Positions 27,970 to 36,378 of a stretch of 64,000 nucleotides of DNA are shown here, in pieces. Numbering within the stretch: the stretch's first letter is position 1; the number at the start of each line of letters is the position of its first letter. Below the pieces are notes generated by a model. The model was not told the DNA's origin and did no database searches. It worked only from the letters and a program-made list of their open reading frames with translations. The translations under genes were made by a program, and so were the position numbers. The stretch spans positions 684,777 to 748,776 of the forward strand of contig NZ_LMCP01000001.1 of the NCBI RefSeq assembly GCF_001425625.1, read 5' to 3'. Origin of the DNA: Mesorhizobium sp. Root102 (GTDB lineage Bacteria > Pseudomonadota > Alphaproteobacteria > Rhizobiales > Rhizobiaceae).

Positions 27970-29157
27970 TTACAGCCCCATCGCCTCGAGCAGGGTATGG
28001 TTTACCTTGTGAACGTCGAAGCGTTCTTCCGCCAGCTTTCTTGAGTTGGCGCCCATTTTCACGGCGAGACCCTCATCTTCAAGAAAGGCTCGCTGCGCCG
28101 AGGCCAGAGCCTCCACATCCCGTGACTCGACCAGAAAACCGTTCTCGCCGTCGATGACCGTTTCTTGGCAGCCAGGAGCGTTGGTCGTAATGATCGGCCG
28201 CCCCGTCGACAAGGCCTCCAGCGCGCTGCGAGGAATACCCTCGCGATAGTAAGAAGGCAGTACAAACACCGTGGATGCGGTCAGATAGGGACTGACATCG
28301 TGCGTTTCGCCGAGATACTCCACGGCTCCTTCCCTGGTCCACTGGTCCATTTCGGCTTTCGAGATGGAGAGAGGACTGGGATCGAATGGCCCGAGAATCT
28401 GGAAACGCGCGGCACGGTGCTTGGTCTTCAGGATGCGCGCGGCGGCGGCAAACTCGGCGATCCCCTTTTCGCGAAGCAAGCGGGCAATCAGAAGGAAGAC
28501 GGGAGGCCCCGACGGTGGACGGCTGGCGGCGAACAGCGTCAGATCGACCCCGGAACCTGGAACCCTTATCACCGGCGTCGTCGCAGAAACCATCCGATGG
28601 CCTCGGATGTCGGAAGCATCGGCTTCGTTGTAGGCGAAAACAGCTTCGCAACCGATCAGGGCCGAGCGGTAAAGAGCAATGCTCAGCCGGCGCAGAACAG
28701 TTGCGCGCAGTCCGGTGACGCTGCCGCTGAATATGAAGCCAAACCCTGTGAAGAGTGCGAACCGCCGAGGTACTCCTGCAAGTCGGGCCGCCAGTCCCCC
28801 ATAGATGATAGGTTTCATCGTGTACGGCAGGACGATGTCCGGAGCCAGGCGGCGCATTAGCCCGTAGAGCGCCTTGAGCGTTTGCAGATCTGCCAGCGGA
28901 TTGGTGCCTGTCCTGGCCATTGGAATCTGTTGGAAGTTCACGCCAATCGCACCCAGCTTGGCGATGGCTTGTTCGTCATTATCGGGGGCGAGTGCGATGA
29001 CCTCGTGCCCGGCGGTGACCATAGCTTTCAACAATTCGAGGCGAAAATTGACAAGCGAACGCGTCAGGCTGGCGATGACGACGATCCGCTTGCGGCGCAT
29101 CGCACCATCCACGGCAGCAGGAAAATGATCTCTTCCACTCGCATGCGCAACAACCAC
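27970..29157 (-). CDS. GT4 family glycosyltransferase
   Basis: A 395-residue GT-B glycosyltransferase. The acceptor domain starts RIVVIASLTRSLVNFRLELL and contains LPYTMKPIIYGGLAARLAG and a TGFGFIF loop, typical of the subgroup that includes PglA- and CapM-like HexNAc/Gal transferases. The donor domain shows LLIARLLREKGIAEF and the E-x7-E motif in EGIPRSALEALSTGRPIITT. The GTG start at 29157 has an excellent ribosome site (AGGAG six bases upstream); an ATG at 29100 would also give a complete fold. It follows the next GT4 gene on the same strand by nine bases, so the two are one operon. Sugar specificity is unknown. Confidence 0.83.
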   Translation of the reverse strand: MVVAHASGRDHFPAAVDGAMRRKRIVVIASLTRSLVNFRLELLKAMVTAGHEVIALAPDNDEQAIAKLGAIGVNFQQIPMARTGTNPLADLQTLKALYGLMRRLAPDIVLPYTMKPIIYGGLAARLAGVPRRFALFTGFGFIFSGSVTGLRATVLRRLSIALYRSALIGCEAVFAYNEADASDIRGHRMVSATTPVIRVPGSGVDLTLFAASRPPSGPPVFLLIARLLREKGIAEFAAAARILKTKHRAARFQILGPFDPSPLSISKAEMDQWTREGAVEYLGETHDVSPYLTASTVFVLPSYYREGIPRSALEALSTGRPIITTNAPGCQETVIDGENGFLVESRDVEALASAQRAFLEDEGLAVKMGANSRKLAEERFDVHKVNHTLLEAMGL

Positions 29158-29166
29158 CAGTTGCTC

Positions 29167-30393
29167 CTATCGGACCGAGATATGGCGGCGACAGCCGAGA
29201 GCTGTTCCATAAAGTTCCAGGTGCCGATCGACGTAAAGCGACAGTGAGAAGTTCTCCATGACCCGGCGACGCGCTTGTTGGCCCAAAGCGCGTCGCCCGG
29301 CCGGTTCAAGGCCGACAAGCCTGATCAGCCCAGCGGCCAGTGCTTCACTGTCTCGGGGCGGAACGACCACTCCACTGTTGCCGACGAGCCAGCCTGAGTC
29401 ACCGACTGCCGTGACCACCGCCGGTACGCCACATGCCATGGCCTCGCCGACGGCAAGGGAAAAAGCCTCGCCCCAAGCTGAACAAAGCGCGTAGATATCG
29501 AAGCCTGGCATGAGGTCGGCAACGTCACTGCGGATGCCCGGCGTTGTGATCCGGTCGTCTATACCGAGCTCACGGGCGGCGACCCGCACCGGGCCGTCGA
29601 CATGCCCCTCCCCGATAAACACGCCCTGAACATCGTACCCCTGGGCCAGGACACGGCTTATAGCCCGGACCAGGCTGATCTGGTCCTTCATAGGATGAAA
29701 CCGTGCCACATGGCCGATGATCAGCCGTCCGGCTGGCAAGCCGAACAGATGGCGCAGTTTCGCACCGGCGTCGGCCGAGGGAGAGAATTGATCACAATCC
29801 GTGCCATTCGGGATAACCACCCTGCGACGCGGATCAAAGCCCAGACGCTCGTGATCGTCGGCGGCCACGCGTGAGCAATACGAGATCGCGCTAGCGCGAC
29901 CCGACAGACGGGCAGAGAGCCGGATCAGATGGCGCGTCAACGGCTTCTCGTCGGCGAGATCGCGAACTGTGTGATGGATGCTCCAGATTACCGGCGAGAA
30001 ATTGAGCCCCAGCACCGAGCCTAACGTTGCCGCGACGTTGCCGTGATACATCCATCCATGAAGCAGATCGGGGGCGGCCCTGCTTATCGAGCGCGTCAGC
30101 CGAAAGACATCGCGCGGACGCGGGCGTTCCGTCATGTCGAGCGATGCGAGCCCTGATTTTGTGTACTCCACCTGTGCGGCCAACGGCCCGGGTGAAAGCA
30201 GCGATAGAACCGAAGACGAGAAGCGGTTTTGGTCGACCTGGCCAAGAAAGCGGGCAAGCATGACCTGGGCGCCGCCAACGTCGAGACTGGTTATGGTGTG
30301 AAGAACACTTGTGTGCACGCAAGATTCCCAGCTGTCTGCGACGCCCCACCGCGAGGAAGCGTTCAATCGGCCGACAGTATCCAGTCGCACCAT
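29167..30393 (-). CDS. GT4 family glycosyltransferase
   Basis: A 408-residue GT-B glycosyltransferase upstream of and co-oriented with the previous one. The acceptor domain has VLHTITSLDVGGAQVMLARF, the GT4 glycine loop; the donor domain has IIGHVARFHPMKDQISLVRA, FIGEGHVDGP and the E-x7-E motif in EAFSLAVGEAMACGVPAVVT. The first 25 residues precede the family fold; a GTG at 30318 could be the real start, as neither position has a clear ribosome site. It is divergent from the export gene at 30537, with 143 bases between, which must hold both promoters. The sugar added is unknown. Confidence 0.82.
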   Translation of the reverse strand: MVRLDTVGRLNASSRWGVADSWESCVHTSVLHTITSLDVGGAQVMLARFLGQVDQNRFSSSVLSLLSPGPLAAQVEYTKSGLASLDMTERPRPRDVFRLTRSISRAAPDLLHGWMYHGNVAATLGSVLGLNFSPVIWSIHHTVRDLADEKPLTRHLIRLSARLSGRASAISYCSRVAADDHERLGFDPRRRVVIPNGTDCDQFSPSADAGAKLRHLFGLPAGRLIIGHVARFHPMKDQISLVRAISRVLAQGYDVQGVFIGEGHVDGPVRVAARELGIDDRITTPGIRSDVADLMPGFDIYALCSAWGEAFSLAVGEAMACGVPAVVTAVGDSGWLVGNSGVVVPPRDSEALAAGLIRLVGLEPAGRRALGQQARRRVMENFSLSLYVDRHLELYGTALGCRRHISVR

Positions 30394-30536
30394 ACGTTGG
30401 TTGAGGCCGACATCCAGTTAGCCAAATTGGGTGGGAACGAGACCTAAGGTTACCACTGCTCCACCAAAGGTATGACTCATTGTCCTCGCGCAGGTGTCGC
30501 TAGGGTCTTCACAGGAAATTTCTGTGGCGGGCTATC

Positions 30537-31898
30537 ATGGTGTCTTGTTGCAATGCGACGCGGAGCCGGCGATCGATCGGCACCTGGACCAGTGCGTTCC
30601 TTGCGAAAGCGTTGGGACGTACAAGGATTGCGGTGCCCGCGATTGCGGCGATCCTGGCTTCCCAGATTGCTGCCTGGGCCGCGGCCAACGATGGCTACAG
30701 GCTTTCGGTCGGCGATGTGGTGTCATTTGACTTCATTGACGATTCGCTGCCTGCCGAACAGCTGACCGTGGCCAGCGATGGAGCGGTCAACATTCCGCTG
30801 ATCGGCAGCTTTGAAGTTGGCGGCCTTACGGTGCCGGACGCCTTGAGCCATATTCGTAAGGCGTTCATCGATCGCGAGTTGTTCAATGACCCGCATATAG
30901 CCCTAGCGGTGGTCAGCTTCCGTCCAATTTTCGTCCTTGGGGACGTCAAGGCGCCGGGCTCGTTTCCTTATCAACCAGCACTGACTGTAGAGCAGGCGGT
31001 GGCGCTCGCCGGCGGCCAATCGACCGGCGGAGCCACTGCCGAGGACCGCGTCGTGACGCGCGCCCGGCTGCGCGGAGCGCTTGACGAAAGCGTGGTGGAG
31101 ATCGCCAAGGAAGCAATCGCTGCCGCGCGCATCAAGGCCCAGTTGGCAAACAGCGACAAGATTTCGGAACTGGATATGCCTGACAAGGTCAAGGGCCTGA
31201 TGAACGCCAATCTGATCGCAACGCTGCTTCCGACGGAACAGCGCATCCTTGAGACAGATCAACACGCTCTGACCACACGTCGCAAGCAGCTCTCGGCGGG
31301 GATCGACGAGGTGAATGTCGCCCTCGCCAACATTCAACAGCTTTCGGAGATACAGAAGACCGTGATCGCTTCATCGCAAGCCGATCTCGAGCGCGTCAGG
31401 GCCCTCAACAAAAAAGGGATCGTCACGCTTACAGACCTCTCGAACGCCGAGCGCGAAGCGACCACGCAGCAATCGCACCTGCTTGAAATCTACAATCAGG
31501 CGTCAACGGTGCGCCGAGAATTGAGCCAGTTGCAGCGCGACCTCGATGACGCCACCCAGACCTGGACGCACACCGCGCTGACCGACCTCCAAGCCCACAA
31601 CTCTGAAATCGAACGCCTGATCGCAGTTCGCGAGTCGACCGAGGAGCAGATCCTGCTGCTGAGCTCACTTGCCGCGGAGCAGACACGGACCAACAACACC
31701 ATCGCGTTCACTTACCAGATCCGCCGCAAGCTGAACGGCCAGATCGCCACCAAGGTGGCGACCCTCGACGATGCGGTTGCGGCCGGGGACACGATCTTGG
31801 TGTCGATAAACCGCCTGGACAATACCTTGGACCTGGCAAGCAGTCTGGACGCACCTTTGGCGGCTCCCCCTTCCGTCCAGGTCGGACCGTCGCAATGA
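30537..31898 (+). CDS. ExoF-like polysaccharide export protein
   Basis: A 453-residue envelope protein of the Poly_export family fused to a coiled-coil region, as in rhizobial ExoF (Wza-related periplasmic/outer-membrane export component). After an N-terminal hydrophobic signal (IAVPAIAAILASQIAAWAA) come YRLSVGDVVSFDFIDD and LTVASDGAVNIPLIGSFEV (Poly_export domain, about 52-130), an SLBB-like turn (FVLGDVKAPGSFPYQP) and a long helical region (about 190-400) predicted to form a coiled coil. There is no lipobox cysteine at the usual place; the first residues contain CC near the start, not followed by a signal cleavage pattern. It heads the operon that runs through to 37482, overlapping the next gene by ATGA. 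Confidence 0.83.
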   Translation: MVSCCNATRSRRSIGTWTSAFLAKALGRTRIAVPAIAAILASQIAAWAAANDGYRLSVGDVVSFDFIDDSLPAEQLTVASDGAVNIPLIGSFEVGGLTVPDALSHIRKAFIDRELFNDPHIALAVVSFRPIFVLGDVKAPGSFPYQPALTVEQAVALAGGQSTGGATAEDRVVTRARLRGALDESVVEIAKEAIAAARIKAQLANSDKISELDMPDKVKGLMNANLIATLLPTEQRILETDQHALTTRRKQLSAGIDEVNVALANIQQLSEIQKTVIASSQADLERVRALNKKGIVTLTDLSNAEREATTQQSHLLEIYNQASTVRRELSQLQRDLDDATQTWTHTALTDLQAHNSEIERLIAVRESTEEQILLLSSLAAEQTRTNNTIAFTYQIRRKLNGQIATKVATLDDAVAAGDTILVSINRLDNTLDLASSLDAPLAAPPSVQVGPSQ

Positions 31899-32557
31899 TC
31901 GGCCTCAGCAACCCGATCGCTCGCACCACCGAGTGGACTGCACGAGTGCCGATCGGCCGGGCGATGCCCAGCAGGATCGCCTCGGTAGTGCTTTTGGTTC
32001 TCAGCCTGCCGCTATGGATCGTGGCTGCCACGGTTGTCTGGGCGAGTGTGGGCCGTCCACTATTCTTCCGGCAGATTCGCAGCGGACTGGGAACTCGCCC
32101 CTTTGTGATCTGCAAGTTTCGTACGATGCACGAGAGGCGAGATGCAGATGGCGCACTGCTCCCTGACGCTTTGCGTGAGACGTCCGCCACCCGGCTGATG
32201 CGCGCCACCCGTATCGATGAGCTGCCTCAACTTCTCTCCATAGCCAGAGGCGACATGGCGTTCATTGGACCACGCCCGTTGCTCCCCGCCACCGTCGCCG
32301 AATTCGGCGAGCTGGGGCGTATTCGCTGTACGGTCCGTCCAGGCTTGTCTGGCTGGGCACAGGTGAACGGCAATACCCGCCTCACCAACAGCGAAAAGCT
32401 GGCGCTTGACCTCTGGTATGTGCGCAATCGCAGCCTGTGGCTCGATCTGCAGATACTGATTCTGACAGTCCTGGTGGGACTGTTTGGCGAGCGCGTTGAC
32501 CGCCGCCATGTCGATCACGCTATGAAGGCGATGCCCGCCGGGACGGTTCGGTCATGA
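31895..32557 (+). CDS. Phosphoglycosyl transferase (monotopic, PF02397)
   Basis: A 220-residue initiating sugar transferase, second of this type in the locus. A hydrophobic N-terminal segment (ASVVLLVLSLPLWIVAATVVW) forms the re-entrant membrane helix; FVICKFRTMHERRDADG, the catalytic Asp-Glu in RIDELPQLLSI, DMAFIGPRPLL and LDLWYVRNRSLWLDLQILI are the conserved blocks. It transfers a sugar phosphate, often of a 2,4-diamino or 6-deoxy HexNAc, to undecaprenyl phosphate. The ATG overlaps the stop of the export gene by four bases and its stop overlaps the next start likewise. A second initiator beside the fusion protein at 8338 suggests either two repeat units or two glycans made at this locus. 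Confidence 0.88.
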   Translation: MIGLSNPIARTTEWTARVPIGRAMPSRIASVVLLVLSLPLWIVAATVVWASVGRPLFFRQIRSGLGTRPFVICKFRTMHERRDADGALLPDALRETSATRLMRATRIDELPQLLSIARGDMAFIGPRPLLPATVAEFGELGRIRCTVRPGLSGWAQVNGNTRLTNSEKLALDLWYVRNRSLWLDLQILILTVLVGLFGERVDRRHVDHAMKAMPAGTVRS

Positions 32558-33231
32558 GCCCAGCCATCGGTCGACTCCTGGTGATCGCGCCACATCCTGA
32601 CGATGAGGTTCTGGGGTGTGGCGGCACGATAGCCCGGGTCGCCGCGGAAGGCGGAGAAGTCCATGTTGCGGTGGTCACGCGAGGCTGCCCACCTGCCTTC
32701 ACCGAGGACATGACAGAACGGGTTCGCTGCGAGGCAAAGAGGGCCCATGCTTGTTTGGGCGTGCGACAGACGCATTGGCTTGATCTGCCTGCCGCGCAGA
32801 TTGCCCAGACACCACACTCGACCGTCAACGCGACGTTGCAAGCTCTGCTGCAGGAGGTCAAGCCGGACACGTTGCTTATCCCCTTCGTCGGCGATGTTCA
32901 TATGGATCATCAGCTGATCTTCCTGTCGTCGCTGGTTGCGGCTCGTCCCACCCAGTCCCACTACGCACGGACGATCATGGCCTACGAGACCGTGTCTGAG
33001 ACGAACTGGAATGCACCCTATGTCACGCCGAGCTTCGTGCCGAATGTCTTCCTAGACATCGAAGCGACACTCGAGCGCAAACTCGAAGCTGCGTCGATGT
33101 TCGGTTCGCAGATGAAGAATTTCCCGCACGAGCGTTCGATCGAAACATTACGGGCGCTGGCGATTGTCAGGGGCACCGCTGTCCATCTGAGGGCGGCCGA
33201 GGCCTTTGTCCTTCTGAGAAATGTCATGTGA
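32554..33231 (+). CDS. PIG-L/LmbE family N-deacetylase
   Basis: A 225-residue zinc-dependent deacetylase of the PIG-L family. LLVIAPHPDDEVLGCGGTIA (residues about 8-27) is the hallmark AHPDDE metal site with the general-base Asp, and GDVHMDHQLIFLSS near residue 115 supplies the second histidine ligand. Such enzymes remove acetyl from N-acetyl sugars or related amides, producing a free amine. Its position between the phosphoglycosyl transferase and the aminotransferase, with a four-base overlap, suggests that it prepares an amine for re-acylation by the lipoyl-acyltransferase protein two genes on, although it could deacetylate the lipid-linked sugar instead. The substrate is inferred only from context. 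Confidence 0.85.
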   Translation: MSPAIGRLLVIAPHPDDEVLGCGGTIARVAAEGGEVHVAVVTRGCPPAFTEDMTERVRCEAKRAHACLGVRQTHWLDLPAAQIAQTPHSTVNATLQALLQEVKPDTLLIPFVGDVHMDHQLIFLSSLVAARPTQSHYARTIMAYETVSETNWNAPYVTPSFVPNVFLDIEATLERKLEAASMFGSQMKNFPHERSIETLRALAIVRGTAVHLRAAEAFVLLRNVM

Positions 33232-33253
33232 ATTCTAGCTGGAGTGTTCCAAG

Positions 33254-34429
33254 ATGAAACGCTGGCCGATTTATGATGAAGAACAGATAGCCGACGTTGT
33301 GGATGTCCTGCGGTCTGGCCGGGTGAACGCCTGGACCGGCGACCATGTGAAGACCTTCGAACGAGCCTATGCGCGCAGCCTCGGCCGACGCCATGCGGTG
33401 GCTCTGGCCAATGGCTCCCTCGCGCTCGACCTTGCAATGAAGATCCTCCATATCGGCGCCGGCGACGAGGTGATCGTAACGCCCCGCAGTTTCGTCGCAT
33501 CGGCCGCTTGCGTCATGTTTGCCGGTGCAACACCTGTCTTCGCGGATGTCGACCCGACATCGGGCAATCTTTCCGCTGAAACGATCGCGCCGAAGATAAC
33601 GGCGAGAACCAGGGCGGTCATTGTCGTCCATATCGCCGGATGGCCGTGCGACATGGCGCCAATCATGGACCTTGCAAAGCGCAGCGGCATCAAGGTCATC
33701 GAAGATTGCGCACAGGCGCATGGAGCCGAATACACCGGACGACCGATCGGCTCCTTCGGTGACATCGCGGCGTTTTCGTTCTGCCAGGACAAGATCATCA
33801 CGACAGGTGGCGAGGGCGGACTTGTCGCGATGGACGACAGGAAATTGTGGCTCGCCGCGTGGAGCCTGAAGGACCACGGCAAGAACTACAATGTGGTCTT
33901 TGCCCCGCATCGGCCGACCGGGTTCCGCTGGTTGCATGACAGCGTCGGCACGAACTGGCGCATGACGTCCATCCAGGCCGTGCTTGGTTTGCGGCAGCTC
34001 GAACGTTTGCCGGACTGGGTTCGTCAACGCGAGCGCAACGCCAACATCTGGATAAGGACGCTTGCCGATTTGCCGATGCTGCGCACGCCCCGGCTCGATC
34101 CGGCGCACAGGCATGCCTGGTACCGATGCTATTTCTATATCAAGCCGGAAATGTTGTCTTCGGGATGGTCGCGGGACGAGCTGATTGCAGCCGTCAATGC
34201 TGCAGGCGTTCCATGCTTCTCGGGTAGCTGCTCCGAGATTTATCTGGAGCATGCCTTCGCGGATGCTGGCGTGGCACCGGCGGAACGACTGCCAGTCGCG
34301 CGGCAACTGGGTGAAACGAGCATCGCGTTCCTGGTCGACCCGTCCTGGACGATCGAGGAGACCACGGCGGCGGCGGCGACGACGCGCTCCATCCTTGTTG
34401 CGGCTTCGCGCCAGCTCGAGGCGGCTTGA
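33254..34429 (+). CDS. DegT/DnrJ/EryC1/StrS-family sugar aminotransferase
   Basis: A 391-residue PLP-dependent aminotransferase that makes amino sugars from 4-keto (or 3-keto) nucleotide sugars, as PglE does. The pattern includes GRVNAWTGDHVKTFERAYA, ANGSLALDLAM, the PLP-phosphate region VIEDCAQAHGAEY and FSFCQDKIITTGGEGG, whose Lys180 is the expected PLP-binding lysine. Glu after the lysine and the GEGG turn are all as in active enzymes. It lies 22 bases after the deacetylase gene and overlaps the E1-alpha start by one base (TGATG). With the CapD-type dehydratase at 19902 it would give UDP-4-amino-4,6-dideoxy-GlcNAc, the amine for the acyltransferase encoded three genes downstream. Confidence 0.87.
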   Translation: MKRWPIYDEEQIADVVDVLRSGRVNAWTGDHVKTFERAYARSLGRRHAVALANGSLALDLAMKILHIGAGDEVIVTPRSFVASAACVMFAGATPVFADVDPTSGNLSAETIAPKITARTRAVIVVHIAGWPCDMAPIMDLAKRSGIKVIEDCAQAHGAEYTGRPIGSFGDIAAFSFCQDKIITTGGEGGLVAMDDRKLWLAAWSLKDHGKNYNVVFAPHRPTGFRWLHDSVGTNWRMTSIQAVLGLRQLERLPDWVRQRERNANIWIRTLADLPMLRTPRLDPAHRHAWYRCYFYIKPEMLSSGWSRDELIAAVNAAGVPCFSGSCSEIYLEHAFADAGVAPAERLPVARQLGETSIAFLVDPSWTIEETTAAAATTRSILVAASRQLEAA

Positions 34430-35436
34430 TGAACGAGCTTGCGATCAGGAAAGATGGAGACATTCCAGCGTCTTCTTTTGGAGAGCTGAAATTGGTGCCG
34501 TCTTCAGCGCTACAGAACCTTACCTTCCCTCAAGCAGAAAGGACGCTGCTCGGGTTCGAATTGCCGACTGTGGCCCGACTTTATCAGCAGATGATCCTCA
34601 TCCGGCTCGTGGAGGAGCGCCTGCTCGAGCTTTTTTCCCAGGGTCTCCTGTTCGGCACGACGCACACATCCATTGGACAGGAGGCCAATGCTGTGGGGGT
34701 GGTCAACGCTCTTGACCGGGATCGCGACATTGTCTGGAGCAACCACCGCTGCCACGGTCATTTCATTGCCTATTCGGGTGAGGTCGAAGGCCTGATCGCC
34801 GAGATCATGGGGCGTGTAACAGGCATTTGCGGAGGGCGCGGCGGCAGTCAGCATCTGTGTTTCCGCAACTTCCACTCGAATGGGATCCAAGGAGGCATAG
34901 CACCCGTGGCGGTTGGCTGCGCGCTGGCACGAAAGGATGAGGGCGCCGTGGCAGTGGTTTTCCTGGGCGATGGCACGATGGGCGAGGGAGCGGTTTACGA
35001 GAGCTTGAACCTCGCTTCGGTTTTTGGTGCCCCCGTGCTTTTTGTGGTCGAGGATAACGAAATCGCCCAAACCACTCCAAAGAGTCTCACCGTTTCCGGA
35101 TCGATCATCGCCAGGGCTGAACCCTTCGGCATCCGCACGTTCGCTTATGACGGCAATGATCCCGTCGAAATATGTGAGCTTGCCCAAGAGGCGGTAGGCT
35201 ATGTCCGCGCCGAATCCCGCCCGTGCTGGCTCTATTTACGGACAGAACGGATTGGTCCTCACAGCAAGGGAGATGATACCCGGCCGGCCTTGCGGCTTGA
35301 GCAGGCTCGAGCCCGGGATCCCATCCCCCCGATGCGCCGGCGCGTTGCGCATTTCGAGGAGATCGATGCCTTCTGTCGATCTGCCGTGGACCGCGCAGTC
35401 GAATCCGCAGCCGCGGCTGCCCTGGCGAGAGGCTGA
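34429..35436 (+). CDS. 2-oxoacid dehydrogenase E1 component, alpha subunit
   Basis: A 335-residue thiamine-diphosphate enzyme subunit of the pyruvate/acetoin/branched-chain 2-oxoacid dehydrogenase type. SNHRCHGHFIAYSGE contains the conserved histidine; GRVTGICGGRGGSQHL and the TPP motif VFLGDGTMGEGAVYES then N complete the fold. It is preceded by about 45 residues of low-similarity N-terminus. The ATG overlaps the aminotransferase stop by one base, and the beta subunit follows after three bases. With E1-beta it would decarboxylate a 2-oxo acid and acylate the lipoyl domain of the next protein. No E3 gene is present, so dihydrolipoamide would need a housekeeping E3. The 2-oxo acid is not identifiable from sequence. 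Confidence 0.87.
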   Translation: MNELAIRKDGDIPASSFGELKLVPSSALQNLTFPQAERTLLGFELPTVARLYQQMILIRLVEERLLELFSQGLLFGTTHTSIGQEANAVGVVNALDRDRDIVWSNHRCHGHFIAYSGEVEGLIAEIMGRVTGICGGRGGSQHLCFRNFHSNGIQGGIAPVAVGCALARKDEGAVAVVFLGDGTMGEGAVYESLNLASVFGAPVLFVVEDNEIAQTTPKSLTVSGSIIARAEPFGIRTFAYDGNDPVEICELAQEAVGYVRAESRPCWLYLRTERIGPHSKGDDTRPALRLEQARARDPIPPMRRRVAHFEEIDAFCRSAVDRAVESAAAAALARG

Positions 35437-35439
35437 CCC

Positions 35440-36372
35440 ATGCGCGTCGTCGAATCGATCAATCGCGCGCTACATGATCTTATGGAAGCCGATCTCCGCC
35501 TGGTGATCCTGGGGGAAGACATCCTCGATCCCTACGGCGGCGCATTCAAAGTCACCAAGGGCCTCTCTTCGGCCTATCAGGATCGTGTCTGGACCACGCC
35601 GATCAGCGAGGGCGGCATCGTAGGCATGGCGGCGGGCATGGCTCTCAAGGGCAGGCCTGTGATCGTCGAGCTCATGTTCGGAGATTTCATCGCCCTTGCT
35701 GCCGACCAGATCATCAACCACGCAGCCAAGTTCCGCTGGATGTACAACGATCAGGTTGAGGTGCCGATCACTATCCGCGCGCCCATGGGTGGACGGCGCG
35801 GCTACGGGCCGACGCACTCGCAAAGTCTGGAAAAGCACTTCTGCGGCGTGCCCGGTCTCACCGTGTTTGCAACGCATGAGTATGCGGATCCGGGTGCGCT
35901 GCTACATCGAGCTCTCGCGTCTCGGTCCCCTCACCTGATAATCGAAAACAAGGTCATGTATTCGAGGCCGGTGCTCGGTGCGGGTGCCCTTCCACGTCCG
36001 ACGGATTCGGACGTCGTGATCCTGACATATGGGGGTTGCGTCGAGCACGCGGTTGCGGCCGCAAACAAGCTCGCTGAAGAGGAGGAAATTGCAACCACCG
36101 TGGTGGCCGTTGAACAGCTCTCGCCCTTTCCTTGCGTGGAGGTCCTAAGCCAGGTCGGCCACTGCAGCCGCGTTCTCGCCGTGGAGGAAGGCTCTCCCGG
36201 CTGGGGCTTCGCGTCTGAATGCGCACGCGCTCTGATCGGTCGGGTCAAGCACTTCAGCGCATTGGCCGGGCCGGACCACCCCATTCCCTCGAGCCGCGAA
36301 TGGGAGGATGATCTGCTGCCAGGCGTGGACGCCATCCAGGCGGCCTGCATCGATCTGTTCAAGAAGGGCTAA
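35440..36372 (+). CDS. 2-oxoacid dehydrogenase E1 component, beta subunit
   Basis: The 310-residue transketolase-like beta subunit. LVILGEDILDPYGGAFKVT and PISEGGIVGMAAGMALKGRP hold the conserved GED and E-x-x-I-V-G-x-A-x-G blocks; GYGPTHSQSLEKHF carries the histidine of the GP.HSQ motif. The C-terminal transketolase domain follows (VVAVEQLSPFPCVEVL). It starts three bases after E1-alpha and ends six bases before the lipoyl-acyltransferase gene, so all three are co-translated neighbours. The two subunits form an alpha2beta2 E1. Their tie to a polysaccharide operon, instead of to E2 and E3 genes of central metabolism, is the odd feature. Confidence 0.88.
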   Translation: MRVVESINRALHDLMEADLRLVILGEDILDPYGGAFKVTKGLSSAYQDRVWTTPISEGGIVGMAAGMALKGRPVIVELMFGDFIALAADQIINHAAKFRWMYNDQVEVPITIRAPMGGRRGYGPTHSQSLEKHFCGVPGLTVFATHEYADPGALLHRALASRSPHLIIENKVMYSRPVLGAGALPRPTDSDVVILTYGGCVEHAVAAANKLAEEEEIATTVVAVEQLSPFPCVEVLSQVGHCSRVLAVEEGSPGWGFASECARALIGRVKHFSALAGPDHPIPSSREWEDDLLPGVDAIQAACIDLFKKG

Positions 36373-36378
36373 GCTTTC

